Assembly (NCBI GenBank): GCA_964388665.1
Contig: CAYMBJ010000015.1
Coordinates: forward strand, 1 to 63,674
Source: CALCCV01 sp964388665
Lineage (GTDB): Bacteria > Bdellovibrionota > Bdellovibrionia > Bdellovibrionales > Bdellovibrionaceae
Length of the DNA: 63,674 nucleotides
Direction of reading: 5' to 3'
In this document: positions 8,512 through 16,993 of the stretch, piece by piece
Position numbering within the stretch: the stretch's first letter is position 1
Layout: every line of letters begins with the position of its first letter
Position numbers and translations under genes: made by a program
The notes under the pieces: generated by a model
Databases searched by the model: none
Told to the model about the DNA's origin: nothing
What the model saw: the letters and a program-made list of their open reading frames with translations, nothing else

Positions 8512-10547
8512 GTTGGCTGACTCCGACTCAAAGGAAAACGCGCCGAAAAGGTCGTTCCTATGCCAACTTCTGAATCACAAGTGATGGTGCCTGAAAAATC
8601 CTCGACGACTTTTTTAACAAATCCCAAACCAATTCCAGTGCCTTCACCCTCTTTTTTGGTGGTAAAAAACGGCTGAAAAATGAGTGCAAGGTCGGCCTGA
8701 GGTATTCCTTTCCCCGAATCACCAATGCGCAAAATGGCCTCATCGCCAGCAACCTCAGTCTGGATCTTTACCAACCCCGCCTTTTCCATCGCCTGCGAAG
8801 CATTTTTAACCAGATTAAAAATCACTTGCTGGAGCAGAGCCGGCTGAACCAGCACAAAATCATCTGCCTCCTGAAGATCGATCTCCACGCGATGTGAGCG
8901 CAACAGAGTTTTCATCAGCGGCAAGGTGTTTTCCACAATGGCTCGCAAAGACATGATTTGTCGATCACCAAAAGTTCCCATTTTTGTAAAATCCATCAGC
9001 GCCTTTATGACTTTGTGGCTGCGGATTGCCGCCTTTTGAATCTCATGAATGTCGGTGTAGAGCTCCTTATTCTCTCGGTCTGGCGCAAGGTCCGCCAACA
9101 TCATCTGCGACAGGCCCAAAATACCCGACAGAGGATTATTGATCTCATGCGCAATGCTCTCGGCCAAAATTCCCATCTCGGCCATCTTTTCCAACTGCGC
9201 CACTTCTGCCACCAGGCGCTTTTCAGATGAGAGATTTTGATAATGATTCAAATGCACCAATGTCTTGTCTGCCAAACTCGGTATCACCTCATAAGTTGAA
9301 ACTTCAATCCACTCAGTGGGGTGGCCAATCTTTCTTTGATCGGCGCCCTCATAGGATCCCAGCATGGGACAACCGTCACAGGGGGAGGAAAAGTTGAACA
9401 GGTTTTGGTAACAGGTTTTGGTTTCATCAAAGGGCTTGTTGCTCATGACGATCTTGAAATTCGAATCAATAAAAATCAGAGGATCATGAAATGATTCATA
9501 GGTCTTTTGCCACCTTCCGGCCAAACTTGTCCAAAGACTTTCTAAACCAAAACGAAGCCACGAAATTTTTGCATAATCAAAGAGCTCACGATGCTCCTCA
9601 GTCATCATCACTATCGCCTCGGCATTTGATGCTTCTAAAACCAGATATCCATCGCGAAGCTCATGGTGATAGCCCTTTTTATCATTAAAAGAAATGGCCT
9701 GAAAGTGACCCACTGGGCGCGACAGTAACTTGGACCAATGATTGCGATAGGCTTCGCTTTTAAAAGCCCCAGCCAGTTCGGCGGCCCCCTGTATAAAGGG
9801 CACCACTTTTGCCTGCCATACGCCATGATGAAAACCCAAGTGCGTCACCTCTTGGTCTCTATCCAATTGCAACCAATGCATATCAATAAACGATTCCACC
9901 TTAAATAGCTCACGACGAATCACGGATAGCACGCTTTCAAAGGATTGCGCCTCTAAAAGGCGCGACAGATATTGCGACTGTGATCGCTCCTTTTCGACAA
10001 TTTTGCGCAGCTGTCGACTTGACTCCTCTATTGATTTATTTTGCTGAAGCAAAGCATCTTCGACGTCGAACTCGCTAGCAGCACTAATAAATTTGCTCAC
10101 TCTGTCTTGGTTGGTGGAGTGACTCAGGCTCAGCTCTAGATTGAATTCTGTTTTGATGCGTCCCCAAAAGTTGAGATCTGAGAAGTCATTGGACTTGACC
10201 CAAGTCACCCGAGAGAAATGCTCTGAAAACACCTGGTAGCTTTGCATTGTCACCTGATCTGAATCTGCATGTGGCGCGCCTGATTTGCTGGTCTCATCGC
10301 CATCTAAGATGACTCCCAAAAAGCCAAGTCCCTTTTCAGCTATCAATGGCTTAGATCTATTAAGCACCAGCTGTTCGGACCAGGCCGCCAAGTCTGAACA
10401 GAAAATCAAAACAAACTGTGATCTGGAGCTAGCACGCGAGCCAAGAAAAAGTTCCCTCAGGTGGTCTTGCGCCCAAAGCGGGACACAGTCCTGAAAGCGA
10501 TCGAGGCCATTCCTAACCGTGGTAAGACATTCTATCGCCGGTCTCAT
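8508..10547 (-). CDS. Sensor histidine kinase with CxxC PAS-like domain
   Basis: 679 aa, apparently soluble (no clear membrane segment). The N-terminal 200 residues are unknown, followed by a coiled-coil stretch near 165-195, a region like a GAF domain, then a PAS-like domain ending CYQNLFNFSSPCDGCPM whose CxxC pattern recalls redox or metal-binding PAS variants. The HisKA phospho-acceptor lies in ESIAHEINNPLSGI. The HATPase domain has N (NLVKNASQAM), G1 (GDSGKGIP) and G2 (GTGIGLGF) boxes. The ATG shares one base with the stop of the preceding unknown gene (TGATG). It sits between glycosyltransferase genes and rsmD, and its input signal is unknown. Confidence 0.92.
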   Translation of the reverse strand: MRPAIECLTTVRNGLDRFQDCVPLWAQDHLRELFLGSRASSRSQFVLIFCSDLAAWSEQLVLNRSKPLIAEKGLGFLGVILDGDETSKSGAPHADSDQVTMQSYQVFSEHFSRVTWVKSNDFSDLNFWGRIKTEFNLELSLSHSTNQDRVSKFISAASEFDVEDALLQQNKSIEESSRQLRKIVEKERSQSQYLSRLLEAQSFESVLSVIRRELFKVESFIDMHWLQLDRDQEVTHLGFHHGVWQAKVVPFIQGAAELAGAFKSEAYRNHWSKLLSRPVGHFQAISFNDKKGYHHELRDGYLVLEASNAEAIVMMTEEHRELFDYAKISWLRFGLESLWTSLAGRWQKTYESFHDPLIFIDSNFKIVMSNKPFDETKTCYQNLFNFSSPCDGCPMLGSYEGADQRKIGHPTEWIEVSTYEVIPSLADKTLVHLNHYQNLSSEKRLVAEVAQLEKMAEMGILAESIAHEINNPLSGILGLSQMMLADLAPDRENKELYTDIHEIQKAAIRSHKVIKALMDFTKMGTFGDRQIMSLRAIVENTLPLMKTLLRSHRVEIDLQEADDFVLVQPALLQQVIFNLVKNASQAMEKAGLVKIQTEVAGDEAILRIGDSGKGIPQADLALIFQPFFTTKKEGEGTGIGLGFVKKVVEDFSGTITCDSEVGIGTTFSARFPLSRSQPT

Positions 10548-11176
10548 CAGCAGCTAGCTTTAATTTTATCTCTATTAAACAGTTCTAAGAGTTTAACCAA
10601 AACCTCGCGCCAGTTCTCCAGGGCAGATGGGAGGTCAAAATCGAGCACAATTGCCAGCTTCTTTTCGTCTTTGTTTTCGGCGGCGGCCGTAAGGTGCTTT
10701 GCTGCAACCAATAGATTGTTTTCACTGACTGACCAATTCGTTAGCGCAGAGAGGTAGCGATCACCAACCAAACTACGAAGTGTATCCAAGCTGCTAACCA
10801 AGAACAAACAGTTGTCCGAGAGGTCCTTGATCTCTTTCCAAAGTGAACGCGTGCCTCCAACCCGAATCTTTTCGGCCAATTTCTCACTTGCAGAGATCAG
10901 CTCGGGCAAGGCTTCGACCCAGCCCTCTGCCACCTGGAAGTGAATAATGGCTTTGTCCTCGGTCAAATACTCAAGAGTCTCAATTTCGCCTATGGACATG
11001 CCAGAAAATTTCTGTTCGTCATTTTCTGAAAATTCCAAACCGTTTACAATGAACTGACACACAACCCGGTCACAGGCTTGCAGATCCTTTTCGATATCAG
11101 CAAAAACTTTGTCCAGCTTGATTTCAGCCTTATAAAAGTCTCGCAACTCTGTACCTAGCACTTTGTATCTCTCCAT
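10547..11176 (-). CDS. Unknown helical protein linked to the glycosyltransferase/kinase operon
   Basis: 209 aa, cytoplasmic (no signal or membrane segment), predicted largely alpha-helical with alternating charged and leucine positions. No family recognised. It follows the second GT9 gene by 2 bp and overlaps the kinase start by one base, so it is embedded in the operon. It may be an adaptor between the surface-glycan genes and the two-component pair, which is inference from position only. Confidence 0.75.
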   Translation of the reverse strand: MERYKVLGTELRDFYKAEIKLDKVFADIEKDLQACDRVVCQFIVNGLEFSENDEQKFSGMSIGEIETLEYLTEDKAIIHFQVAEGWVEALPELISASEKLAEKIRVGGTRSLWKEIKDLSDNCLFLVSSLDTLRSLVGDRYLSALTNWSVSENNLLVAAKHLTAAAENKDEKKLAIVLDFDLPSALENWREVLVKLLELFNRDKIKASC

Positions 11177-11178
11177 AT

Positions 11179-12675
11179 TTAACCCACTTGCCCCATCTCG
11201 TCCTTAAGGTGATAAATATTTAGCAGCTTCGCGAAGGCCTGCAACAGATCCCTCAAAGAGTTTAAATACTGAGGTTGCGGTAAGGCTACTATTCTATAGT
11301 GCTCGGCCAAGAACCAGTTCAAAAGTCCAGCTAGCTGCGGGACGGCCCGCGCCACAGCAGCAATGGCCTCAAGAGACCCGCGCATCGTTTCAGCGCTCCA
11401 AATGGACGGAGTCAATTTGTTGATTTTTAAATGCTCCTGGAGCAGATGAAGAATTTCAAAAAGCTTATCAACTCCTTCAACAATCTGCATCTCCTCACAT
11501 ATAGGAAAAGGTCCATCAAAATAAATTGCGTTCACCAGCTCCCAGCAAAAATCTTCACCTGCAGTGAGTTGCGCCGCAAATCGAGGAATCATATTCTGGG
11601 AATAAATAAGGTCTTCGCTCTTCTCATCTGCCAAAAAGGCGAGGACTCGGCCTGCCAACTCCTCACTACTGCAATCCTCAACAACCTTAGCTGGCAGCAC
11701 AGCCGAGCCGCTTGCAATCGGACCTGTTTCCCAAAAACTAACCGACGTCGGCGAGATGCAAAGACATTTAGTCTTCGTAAATGCAGCCATGTGCATCGGA
11801 GCACTGTCGCCACCGATCAGCGCAACCGACTTTGTCAAAACAGCAAATGTCTGCGTCAGTGTTGTTTTACCAACCAAATCAATGACTCCATCCACAAGAT
11901 CTGGATCTTGACCGCCACTGGCATGAAAGCAAATTTCTTGCGCCAGATGTTGCTCGTTGAAACTTCCGATAAGCACAACCTGTAGCGACGAATCTGATTT
12001 TAACAGAGAGCAAATCATGCGACCCAAGACAAGTGGCGATATCACTTTGTGGTTTTCGCTAGCACCCACATGAACTGTCAGAGTTCGCTTTGACCCTGCC
12101 GGCATCACTGGCACAAGATCCGGAAGAGTTGGCGGCGCAAAATCACTGTCTTGCAATTCCACGTCAAACAGAGCTGAAAAGAGATCCACCATGTGCACCC
12201 GATTGGGGCGCCCAATGCCCACCTGTGCAGTAAAGTAGGCGCTCACCTCTTCCGGAAAGTGCAGCATCTCGAGGCTTGCGCGAGTCCAACCACGAATCTG
12301 CGCGCCTTGCCCCTCAAGAGTCCATGCAAGGTGACTAGATACTTCACTAAAGCTGGCATTGATGACAATGTCATAACTTTGGCTCTGAAGCGATTCCAAA
12401 AAGCTCCCAACCCTATTCAAACTTTCGGCGAGCAACTCGCAGAGAGAGTCGGCACCCTCCACTACAAGTGGCTCTAAAAAAGCACGCGTCGGCAGATCAA
12501 CAATTTTATCGACGACTTCTAGGCCTTCTAGTGCTCCCCGAAACCTCGAGCGGCAAAGAACATGAATCTCGGCGTCGGCGTACTTTCGCCTCAATGCTCT
12601 CAAGGCCGGCCAAGTCATATAGATATCACCCAAACGGGCCAACTGAATTACAAGAATTTTGCCATTAAAATTCAA
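11179..12675 (-). CDS. Glycosyltransferase family 9 (heptosyltransferase-like) with C-terminal extension
   Basis: 498 aa. The GT-B fold N-domain begins ILVIQLARLGDIYMTWPALRALRRKY, the hallmark of ADP-heptose:LPS heptosyltransferases. The C-domain carries the nucleotide-sugar site (LTVHVGASENHKVIS and LIGGDSAPMHMAA). The last 130 or so residues extend beyond the usual GT9 length of about 350 aa and are helical. The start is TTG at 12675 with GAGG upstream, 2 bp after the small ORF. It probably adds a sugar to LPS core or flagellin; the acceptor cannot be read from sequence. Confidence 0.85.
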   Translation of the reverse strand: MNFNGKILVIQLARLGDIYMTWPALRALRRKYADAEIHVLCRSRFRGALEGLEVVDKIVDLPTRAFLEPLVVEGADSLCELLAESLNRVGSFLESLQSQSYDIVINASFSEVSSHLAWTLEGQGAQIRGWTRASLEMLHFPEEVSAYFTAQVGIGRPNRVHMVDLFSALFDVELQDSDFAPPTLPDLVPVMPAGSKRTLTVHVGASENHKVISPLVLGRMICSLLKSDSSLQVVLIGSFNEQHLAQEICFHASGGQDPDLVDGVIDLVGKTTLTQTFAVLTKSVALIGGDSAPMHMAAFTKTKCLCISPTSVSFWETGPIASGSAVLPAKVVEDCSSEELAGRVLAFLADEKSEDLIYSQNMIPRFAAQLTAGEDFCWELVNAIYFDGPFPICEEMQIVEGVDKLFEILHLLQEHLKINKLTPSIWSAETMRGSLEAIAAVARAVPQLAGLLNWFLAEHYRIVALPQPQYLNSLRDLLQAFAKLLNIYHLKDEMGQVG

Positions 12676-12677
12676 GA

Positions 12678-12878
12678 TTACCTCAGCTTCAAGCCGTTCA
12701 AGGTTTGCAAATTCAATGCTGGGGCTAAGGAAGGAATTTGCTCACGAATCATCTCCCTCAATAGGCGCATCTTTTTTTTCTTTGATAAATCTTCAACCGG
12801 ATTTTGTTGCAATTCAGTTTCGATCTTCTCAATAAGGCGAAGCGTTTCCAGCAATTTCGTCTCTAGAGTTTGTGACAT
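12678..12878 (-). CDS. Small helical protein between two GT9 genes
   Basis: 66 aa. ATG at 12878 is preceded by a near-perfect GGAGGAG, and the frame overlaps the 3' end of the upstream GT9 gene by 50 bp. The protein is one amphipathic helix with a basic KKKK patch and a leucine-rich C-terminus. No family is recognised. The strong ribosome binding site and tight packing (2 bp to the next gene) support expression. Confidence 0.7.
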   Translation of the reverse strand: MSQTLETKLLETLRLIEKIETELQQNPVEDLSKKKKMRLLREMIREQIPSLAPALNLQTLNGLKLR

Positions 12879-14346
12879 TTACTCCTCCAACGGTGTTGAT
12901 CTGCGATAGACAATTTCGTATCGCTAAATGATTCTTTAAGAGCATTTCAAACAGATTCTCAATTTCGGACCACGGTCTTTGAGCTGTAAACTTTTCTGCC
13001 AATTCCAACCACCATGGCGTCATTGCTGCGCCCCGGGCCCAAATAGCAAAGCCAGCATTTAGTTCATAATTTTGTGTATTGATGGCAGTCTTCATAGCGC
13101 CAAGGCACAGATATTCAAACTCCATCTCCTCGGCAATGAGTTGCAAATCACGCATTTCAAAATTGCAGGTGATCTTTTTAAAACCCAAGGTCAGGGACTC
13201 TCGAAGATCACGACCCTCCAGCATTGAAGAAAATATATATTTCTTCAGCAAATTGTAGGCTCGGGGTCGAACAGTACCATCAATCTGATAGCCCATATGC
13301 CCTTCCGAAACACAGTCAAAACCGTAGTTGCGGTGATTTGCCTTCATGGCGCCGCTCAGTAAGTAGCGAATGGAGCGCAGAACCAGATCGTCAGAAAGCG
13401 CTAGACTGCAGTAGTGCTCGGGTTGAGCGCAAGGGTCTCGGTGCGCACACGGAAAGCACGGAACATGAGACTCTAATATCATGGCGCCGTCTTGCCAAGC
13501 TCCTGTCTTACGGCAGTCGGCACTGCCAACCGCAAACTCCAGAATCGGCGTACCACACGCAGTGGCAATGTGTTTAATTGCTGTATCGACTGTGAACAGC
13601 CACCGTGCAGCTTGCAGCTCCTTTTGCACCTCGGCCAAAGAGGCATTCATCACTTGGCCGCGAAACAGCTTGGTGTTGTCTTGCATATGCTGCGGACTAG
13701 AAAGCACAACGGATTCGATCTCTGGAAACTCTAAATTTAAAATTCGCACCCAGTTGGCAACACGGGTTTTATCGATTTGCTTTTTACTATCAGCACTGTC
13801 CAGCTGCCAGAGAATTCTCATCTTGCGGTTGCTAAACGTGGGCCTACTTAGGGGCGGCGGGGACAGATCTAATGACTTTGCCAGAAGCTCTATGTAATGA
13901 AAACCAATATCATAATCCTCAGAAAAGTGGCGATTAAAATATCGAATCCATGGGTTGTCTAAGCCAGCAAAAAGACCACCCTGAGAGCGTAGTCCTTTTT
14001 TGCGCAAGGCCGTCACACCCTCCATCATGTAGGCAGACAATTTGGTGTGTGTAAAATTATACGCCACCGCCCACTGGTGAGTGTTCAGAGTTTGCAAAAG
14101 CTCCGCGACTTTTTCGGTCGTAATAAAGAGAGGCGCCTTTGGGTCGTGAGCGTTTTCTTCAAAAACCGCCTTCGGAAAAAAGTGCCACCCATTGACTTCG
14201 GGTATGAGCTCTTGGCAGTGTTTAAACTCATCATGAATTAGAAAATGTATCTCTGCACGAGGGTACTTTTGCCGCAAGCTCTTAACCAAAAGGCGGTGTT
14301 GAAAGATATCACCCAGTCGTAGCAAAGACATACAAAGAATTTTCAT
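12829..14346 (-). CDS. Glycosyltransferase family 9 (heptosyltransferase-like), long form
   Basis: 505 aa. It begins MKILCMSLLRLGDIFQHRLL (GT9 N-motif). The C-domain has FTVDTAIKHIATACGTPILEF, and a cysteine cluster C-F-P-C...C...C (in VPCFPCAHRDPC) that is common in GT9 proteins after the donor site. As in its neighbour, about 150 extra residues follow the catalytic domain. It overlaps the preceding gene by 4 bp. The two GT9 copies in one operon suggest sequential or alternative addition of similar sugars. Confidence 0.85.
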   Translation of the reverse strand: MKILCMSLLRLGDIFQHRLLVKSLRQKYPRAEIHFLIHDEFKHCQELIPEVNGWHFFPKAVFEENAHDPKAPLFITTEKVAELLQTLNTHQWAVAYNFTHTKLSAYMMEGVTALRKKGLRSQGGLFAGLDNPWIRYFNRHFSEDYDIGFHYIELLAKSLDLSPPPLSRPTFSNRKMRILWQLDSADSKKQIDKTRVANWVRILNLEFPEIESVVLSSPQHMQDNTKLFRGQVMNASLAEVQKELQAARWLFTVDTAIKHIATACGTPILEFAVGSADCRKTGAWQDGAMILESHVPCFPCAHRDPCAQPEHYCSLALSDDLVLRSIRYLLSGAMKANHRNYGFDCVSEGHMGYQIDGTVRPRAYNLLKKYIFSSMLEGRDLRESLTLGFKKITCNFEMRDLQLIAEEMEFEYLCLGAMKTAINTQNYELNAGFAIWARGAAMTPWWLELAEKFTAQRPWSEIENLFEMLLKNHLAIRNCLSQINTVGGVNVTNSRDEIAGNASPY

Positions 14347-14942
14347 CTGATTAGCTCCATAAGGCTTAGATGGGCCAGCCGCAGCTCGCCGCTATTGATC
14401 TCCAAATTCTGATGAACATCGTTAATTGTAAATTGAGACAGATCGAGACTTTCTAGCGGTACCAATGGCCTGACACCTGCTTTTAGGCAGTACTTTTTTA
14501 GAGACACCTGATGCCGCAAAGTTAGGTAAAGAAAAAGCTCACGAAAGGCACTCAAATGCTGAATCCACGAGCGCTGAAATGGCACCGTCAAGCGCAGTGG
14601 GAAGAGCTTTTCATCGATACCAGCATAATTATTCTGCTCCATGTTTTGATCTACCAGCACGACTTCAATCTTATCTGCATTTGGATTTGCAAATTGCTCC
14701 ACCAATTGTGGGTCGAACTCGTAGACCACTATTTTTAATTTGGGCATGGCCTTAGCGAGTTCCAAAACATGATAGCCACCGCCCAAGCCTAATACATTGA
14801 TCTGCTCTTCCAAGCCTCTACGAGAGGCAATCTCCCTTACCCACTGCGCGGCCTCTTCTGCTGGATCTTCAAAATCATGAAGCGCGCCAGAGAGAAAAAA
14901 CGGAATCTTCTGACCCAACTGGTTCAATTTATACTCAATCAA
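14343..14942 (-). CDS. Rossmann-type protein, possibly Maf/MptE-like flagellin-modification protein
   Basis: 199 aa. The central motif VLGLGGGYHVLELAKAMPKLKIVVYEFDP (about 49-77) is a Gly-rich beta-alpha-beta turn followed by an acidic strand end, as in SAM- or nucleotide-binding folds and in the N-terminal part of motility accessory factor (Maf, DUF115) proteins. It is much shorter than full Maf proteins. It overlaps both neighbours by 4 bp (TPR gene upstream, GT9 downstream). Assignment to flagellin glycosylation is inference from the GT9 and TPR context. Confidence 0.5.
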   Translation of the reverse strand: MIEYKLNQLGQKIPFFLSGALHDFEDPAEEAAQWVREIASRRGLEEQINVLGLGGGYHVLELAKAMPKLKIVVYEFDPQLVEQFANPNADKIEVVLVDQNMEQNNYAGIDEKLFPLRLTVPFQRSWIQHLSAFRELFLYLTLRHQVSLKKYCLKAGVRPLVPLESLDLSQFTINDVHQNLEINSGELRLAHLSLMELIR

Positions 14943-16012
14943 GAGGCGACCTTTTCTTCTTGCCTTGAGGCAGGAACATCCATGGTTTCATGAATCGCCG
15001 TAAAAAGCGTTTGCCACTCTTTACTTTGTGGATTCAAAATGAAGTTTTTCAGGATCTCCAGAAGAGCCAAGTCATTGCGGCGAATTTCGCAGAGAAACTG
15101 CACAATAACCAGACTCATTTCGCTATCCTCAGAGTTCATATACAAGTAACTGTATATGCGCTCGCACAGTTCAGTTTTGCCAATTCCGGATCGACCCCAT
15201 GAGCACAGCAAGTGCAATGCTGTGCGATTGCCAGAGTCCAAATCCAAAGCTCGTTTAAGATTTGCAACACCCAATTCATAATCGCCCAGTTTGAGATGAA
15301 TCATAGCAATCCCAACCCATGCCTTCTCGGCAGTCTTGTCCAACTCAATGGCATGGTGAAAATAGCCGTGCGCCTGCCTGAAGTTTCCTTTTTGAAACTC
15401 AAGCGTACCTAGGCAGACAAAGATATTGGACTTGCGGCGATCAAGCAACAAAGCCTTGTGAAAATACTCCTCGGCACCATCAATATCTTTCACCTGCAAA
15501 CAGCAAATGCCCATTTTTAAGAACAGATCAAAGTTGATGCGACAGTCTTCTCTTTGCAAAGACAAACTTTCAAAAAAGATGGCCAAAGCCTCTTCAAAGT
15601 TTTTGCGACGATACAGACAATAGCCCAAAGCGGTTGTTGTCGTAAATGAATTGGCTGTTTTATACAGATGTTGCCGAATCAGAAGTTCTTCTTCATTCTT
15701 CCCTGCCTTAGCGAGCAAATTCCCCAACCGCCAAAGAATCTGCTGATCATTGGGATAGCGACTAGCCGCAACCCGCATCAAATTGATCGCCAACATTCTG
15801 TCTCGACCATTATCAAGTAAAAATCCTGACCGCAGGTAGAACTCACGACCTTCGGGTTTGATCGGGCGACTTTTTACAGACTGATGACCTGTTTCAGGAT
15901 GCAAAACATCCGACTGTAGTAGAGAAATCTCCACTTCTTCCTCCTCCATGAGAGTCAACGCAACGTGCACATTGAACACATCATGGAAGTCAGCAAAGAA
16001 AATGCCAGACAC
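14939..16012 (-). CDS. Tetratricopeptide-repeat protein
   Basis: 357 aa, cytoplasmic. TPR units are readable from about residue 85 to 270: for example EEALAIFFESLSLQ, GAEEYFHKALLLDRR, RQAHGYFHHAIELDKTA and ELGVANLKRALDLD, each with the typical G/A and A/P spacing. The N-terminus is acidic (EEEEVEI). It is the first gene of the minus-strand run, and no other gene lies within 250 bp upstream. In flagellin or O-glycan clusters such proteins act as scaffolds for glycosyltransferases; this role is inferred. Confidence 0.85.
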   Translation of the reverse strand: MSGIFFADFHDVFNVHVALTLMEEEEVEISLLQSDVLHPETGHQSVKSRPIKPEGREFYLRSGFLLDNGRDRMLAINLMRVAASRYPNDQQILWRLGNLLAKAGKNEEELLIRQHLYKTANSFTTTTALGYCLYRRKNFEEALAIFFESLSLQREDCRINFDLFLKMGICCLQVKDIDGAEEYFHKALLLDRRKSNIFVCLGTLEFQKGNFRQAHGYFHHAIELDKTAEKAWVGIAMIHLKLGDYELGVANLKRALDLDSGNRTALHLLCSWGRSGIGKTELCERIYSYLYMNSEDSEMSLVIVQFLCEIRRNDLALLEILKNFILNPQSKEWQTLFTAIHETMDVPASRQEEKVAS

Positions 16013-16100
16013 AGTTCATACGTCAAACGGAGCCAAACAGAGATGAGCACATTTGAATAAAATTTTGCAGTCATAGAATTGTCAGAGCCAAAGGCGAGAC

Positions 16101-16203
16101 TAGTGCTTTGTCAGGAAAGTTTTTTCGTTGTTGCTTCGTCGTCGCGGTATTATTCATACAGCTTCCTCCTCACGTCTAGAAAAACTTCCCTGACAAAGCA
16201 CTA
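16101..16203. repeat. Long inverted repeat, 24-bp arms, 55-nt spacer
   Basis: TAGTGCTTTGTCAGGAAAG... (16101-16124) is complementary to 16180-16203 with a single mismatch (A against G), giving a 103-nt hairpin. It lies between the 5' end of the TPR gene and the 3' end of the PilZ gene, next to a second palindrome. No ORF is inside it. It could be a miniature mobile element or a structured RNA. Confidence 0.7.
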
Positions 16204-16204
16204 C

Positions 16205-16247
16205 GCGTGTTTGCAATTTTACTCATTAAGTCAAATTGCAAACACGC
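16205..16247 (-). repeat. Dispersed palindrome, copy 1 (15-bp arms)
   Basis: GCGTGTTTGCAATTT (16205-16219) pairs perfectly with 16233-16247 across a 13-nt loop. The same palindrome, including 11 of 13 loop bases, recurs at 21749-21787. Read on the minus strand it follows the stop of the PilZ gene at 16270, in the same sense relative to the upstream gene as the second copy. It is perhaps a REP-like element or a terminator without T-run. Confidence 0.75.
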
Positions 16248-16269
16248 CCTAGCCTCAACTCGACACGCC

Positions 16270-16833
16270 CTAACGAAACCACATTTCAAATGGATAAAAG
16301 AATGCAAAATAGAGCAATGCCGACCAGAAAAAGGTTAAAAGTAGCGCCAACGAAAGAGAAAATGACAATTTCCATAAATTCGTGACATTCATCGCGCCTT
16401 TTTTTGCGTTCATTTTATTCAATAGTGATTGCGCAAGAAACACTCGTTGCGACAGTTCCATCTTATAAAAGTGCACCGCCACATTTGTGACATGTGCGTT
16501 TTTTCTTTCTAGCCTAGACACCAAGGCCAGACTCGCCATGGACTCACTGCCAGGAACACGAAACTGCACTTTGATCACCTCACCTAAACTCGGACAAAGA
16601 TCTTGCGGTGCCGTAAAGGCCAGACCAGTCAAAGATACATTTTGTATCTCAGTTCCCTCTTCCCAAGGCTCTTGTCGTGGACCCGCCAAACGAATCAAAG
16701 AATCATCATCCGTATTGAGTATGTATCTCGGGAAGCGTTGGTGATATTTCGCAAGCGATTGTGGCATTGTTTCACTTATCGGCCTGCCCATTACTAAGTT
16801 GAGCCGGGAAAAACCAAGCACTGCCGAATTCAT
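16270..16833 (-). CDS. PilZ-domain protein with C-terminal membrane anchor
   Basis: 187 aa. The PilZ-like core has PRYILNTDDDSLIRL, a short linker, then EIQNVSLTGLAFTAP (the N/D-x-S-x-x-G-x part of the c-di-GMP motif) and the beta-barrel VIKVQFRVPG...LALVSRLER. The arginine of a classical RxxxR is only loosely matched (FPRYI). A hydrophobic segment at about 155-182 would anchor it to the inner membrane. It is transcribed alone, divergent from the TIGR02147 gene. Confidence 0.7.
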   Translation of the reverse strand: MNSAVLGFSRLNLVMGRPISETMPQSLAKYHQRFPRYILNTDDDSLIRLAGPRQEPWEEGTEIQNVSLTGLAFTAPQDLCPSLGEVIKVQFRVPGSESMASLALVSRLERKNAHVTNVAVHFYKMELSQRVFLAQSLLNKMNAKKGAMNVTNLWKLSFSLSLALLLTFFWSALLYFAFFYPFEMWFR

Positions 16834-16993
16834 TCTTGAATAGTGGTTCGTTGGTCTGACTTAGCAAGCGTCTGGCTGGCTTTACATTTTTACTTTGTAA
16901 AAGGTAGAGTTTACATAACTACTTGAAAATATATAACTAACTCACATATCATAGCACCAATGCTTCTATTTACAGTGAAGCAAAGGAGTTCAG

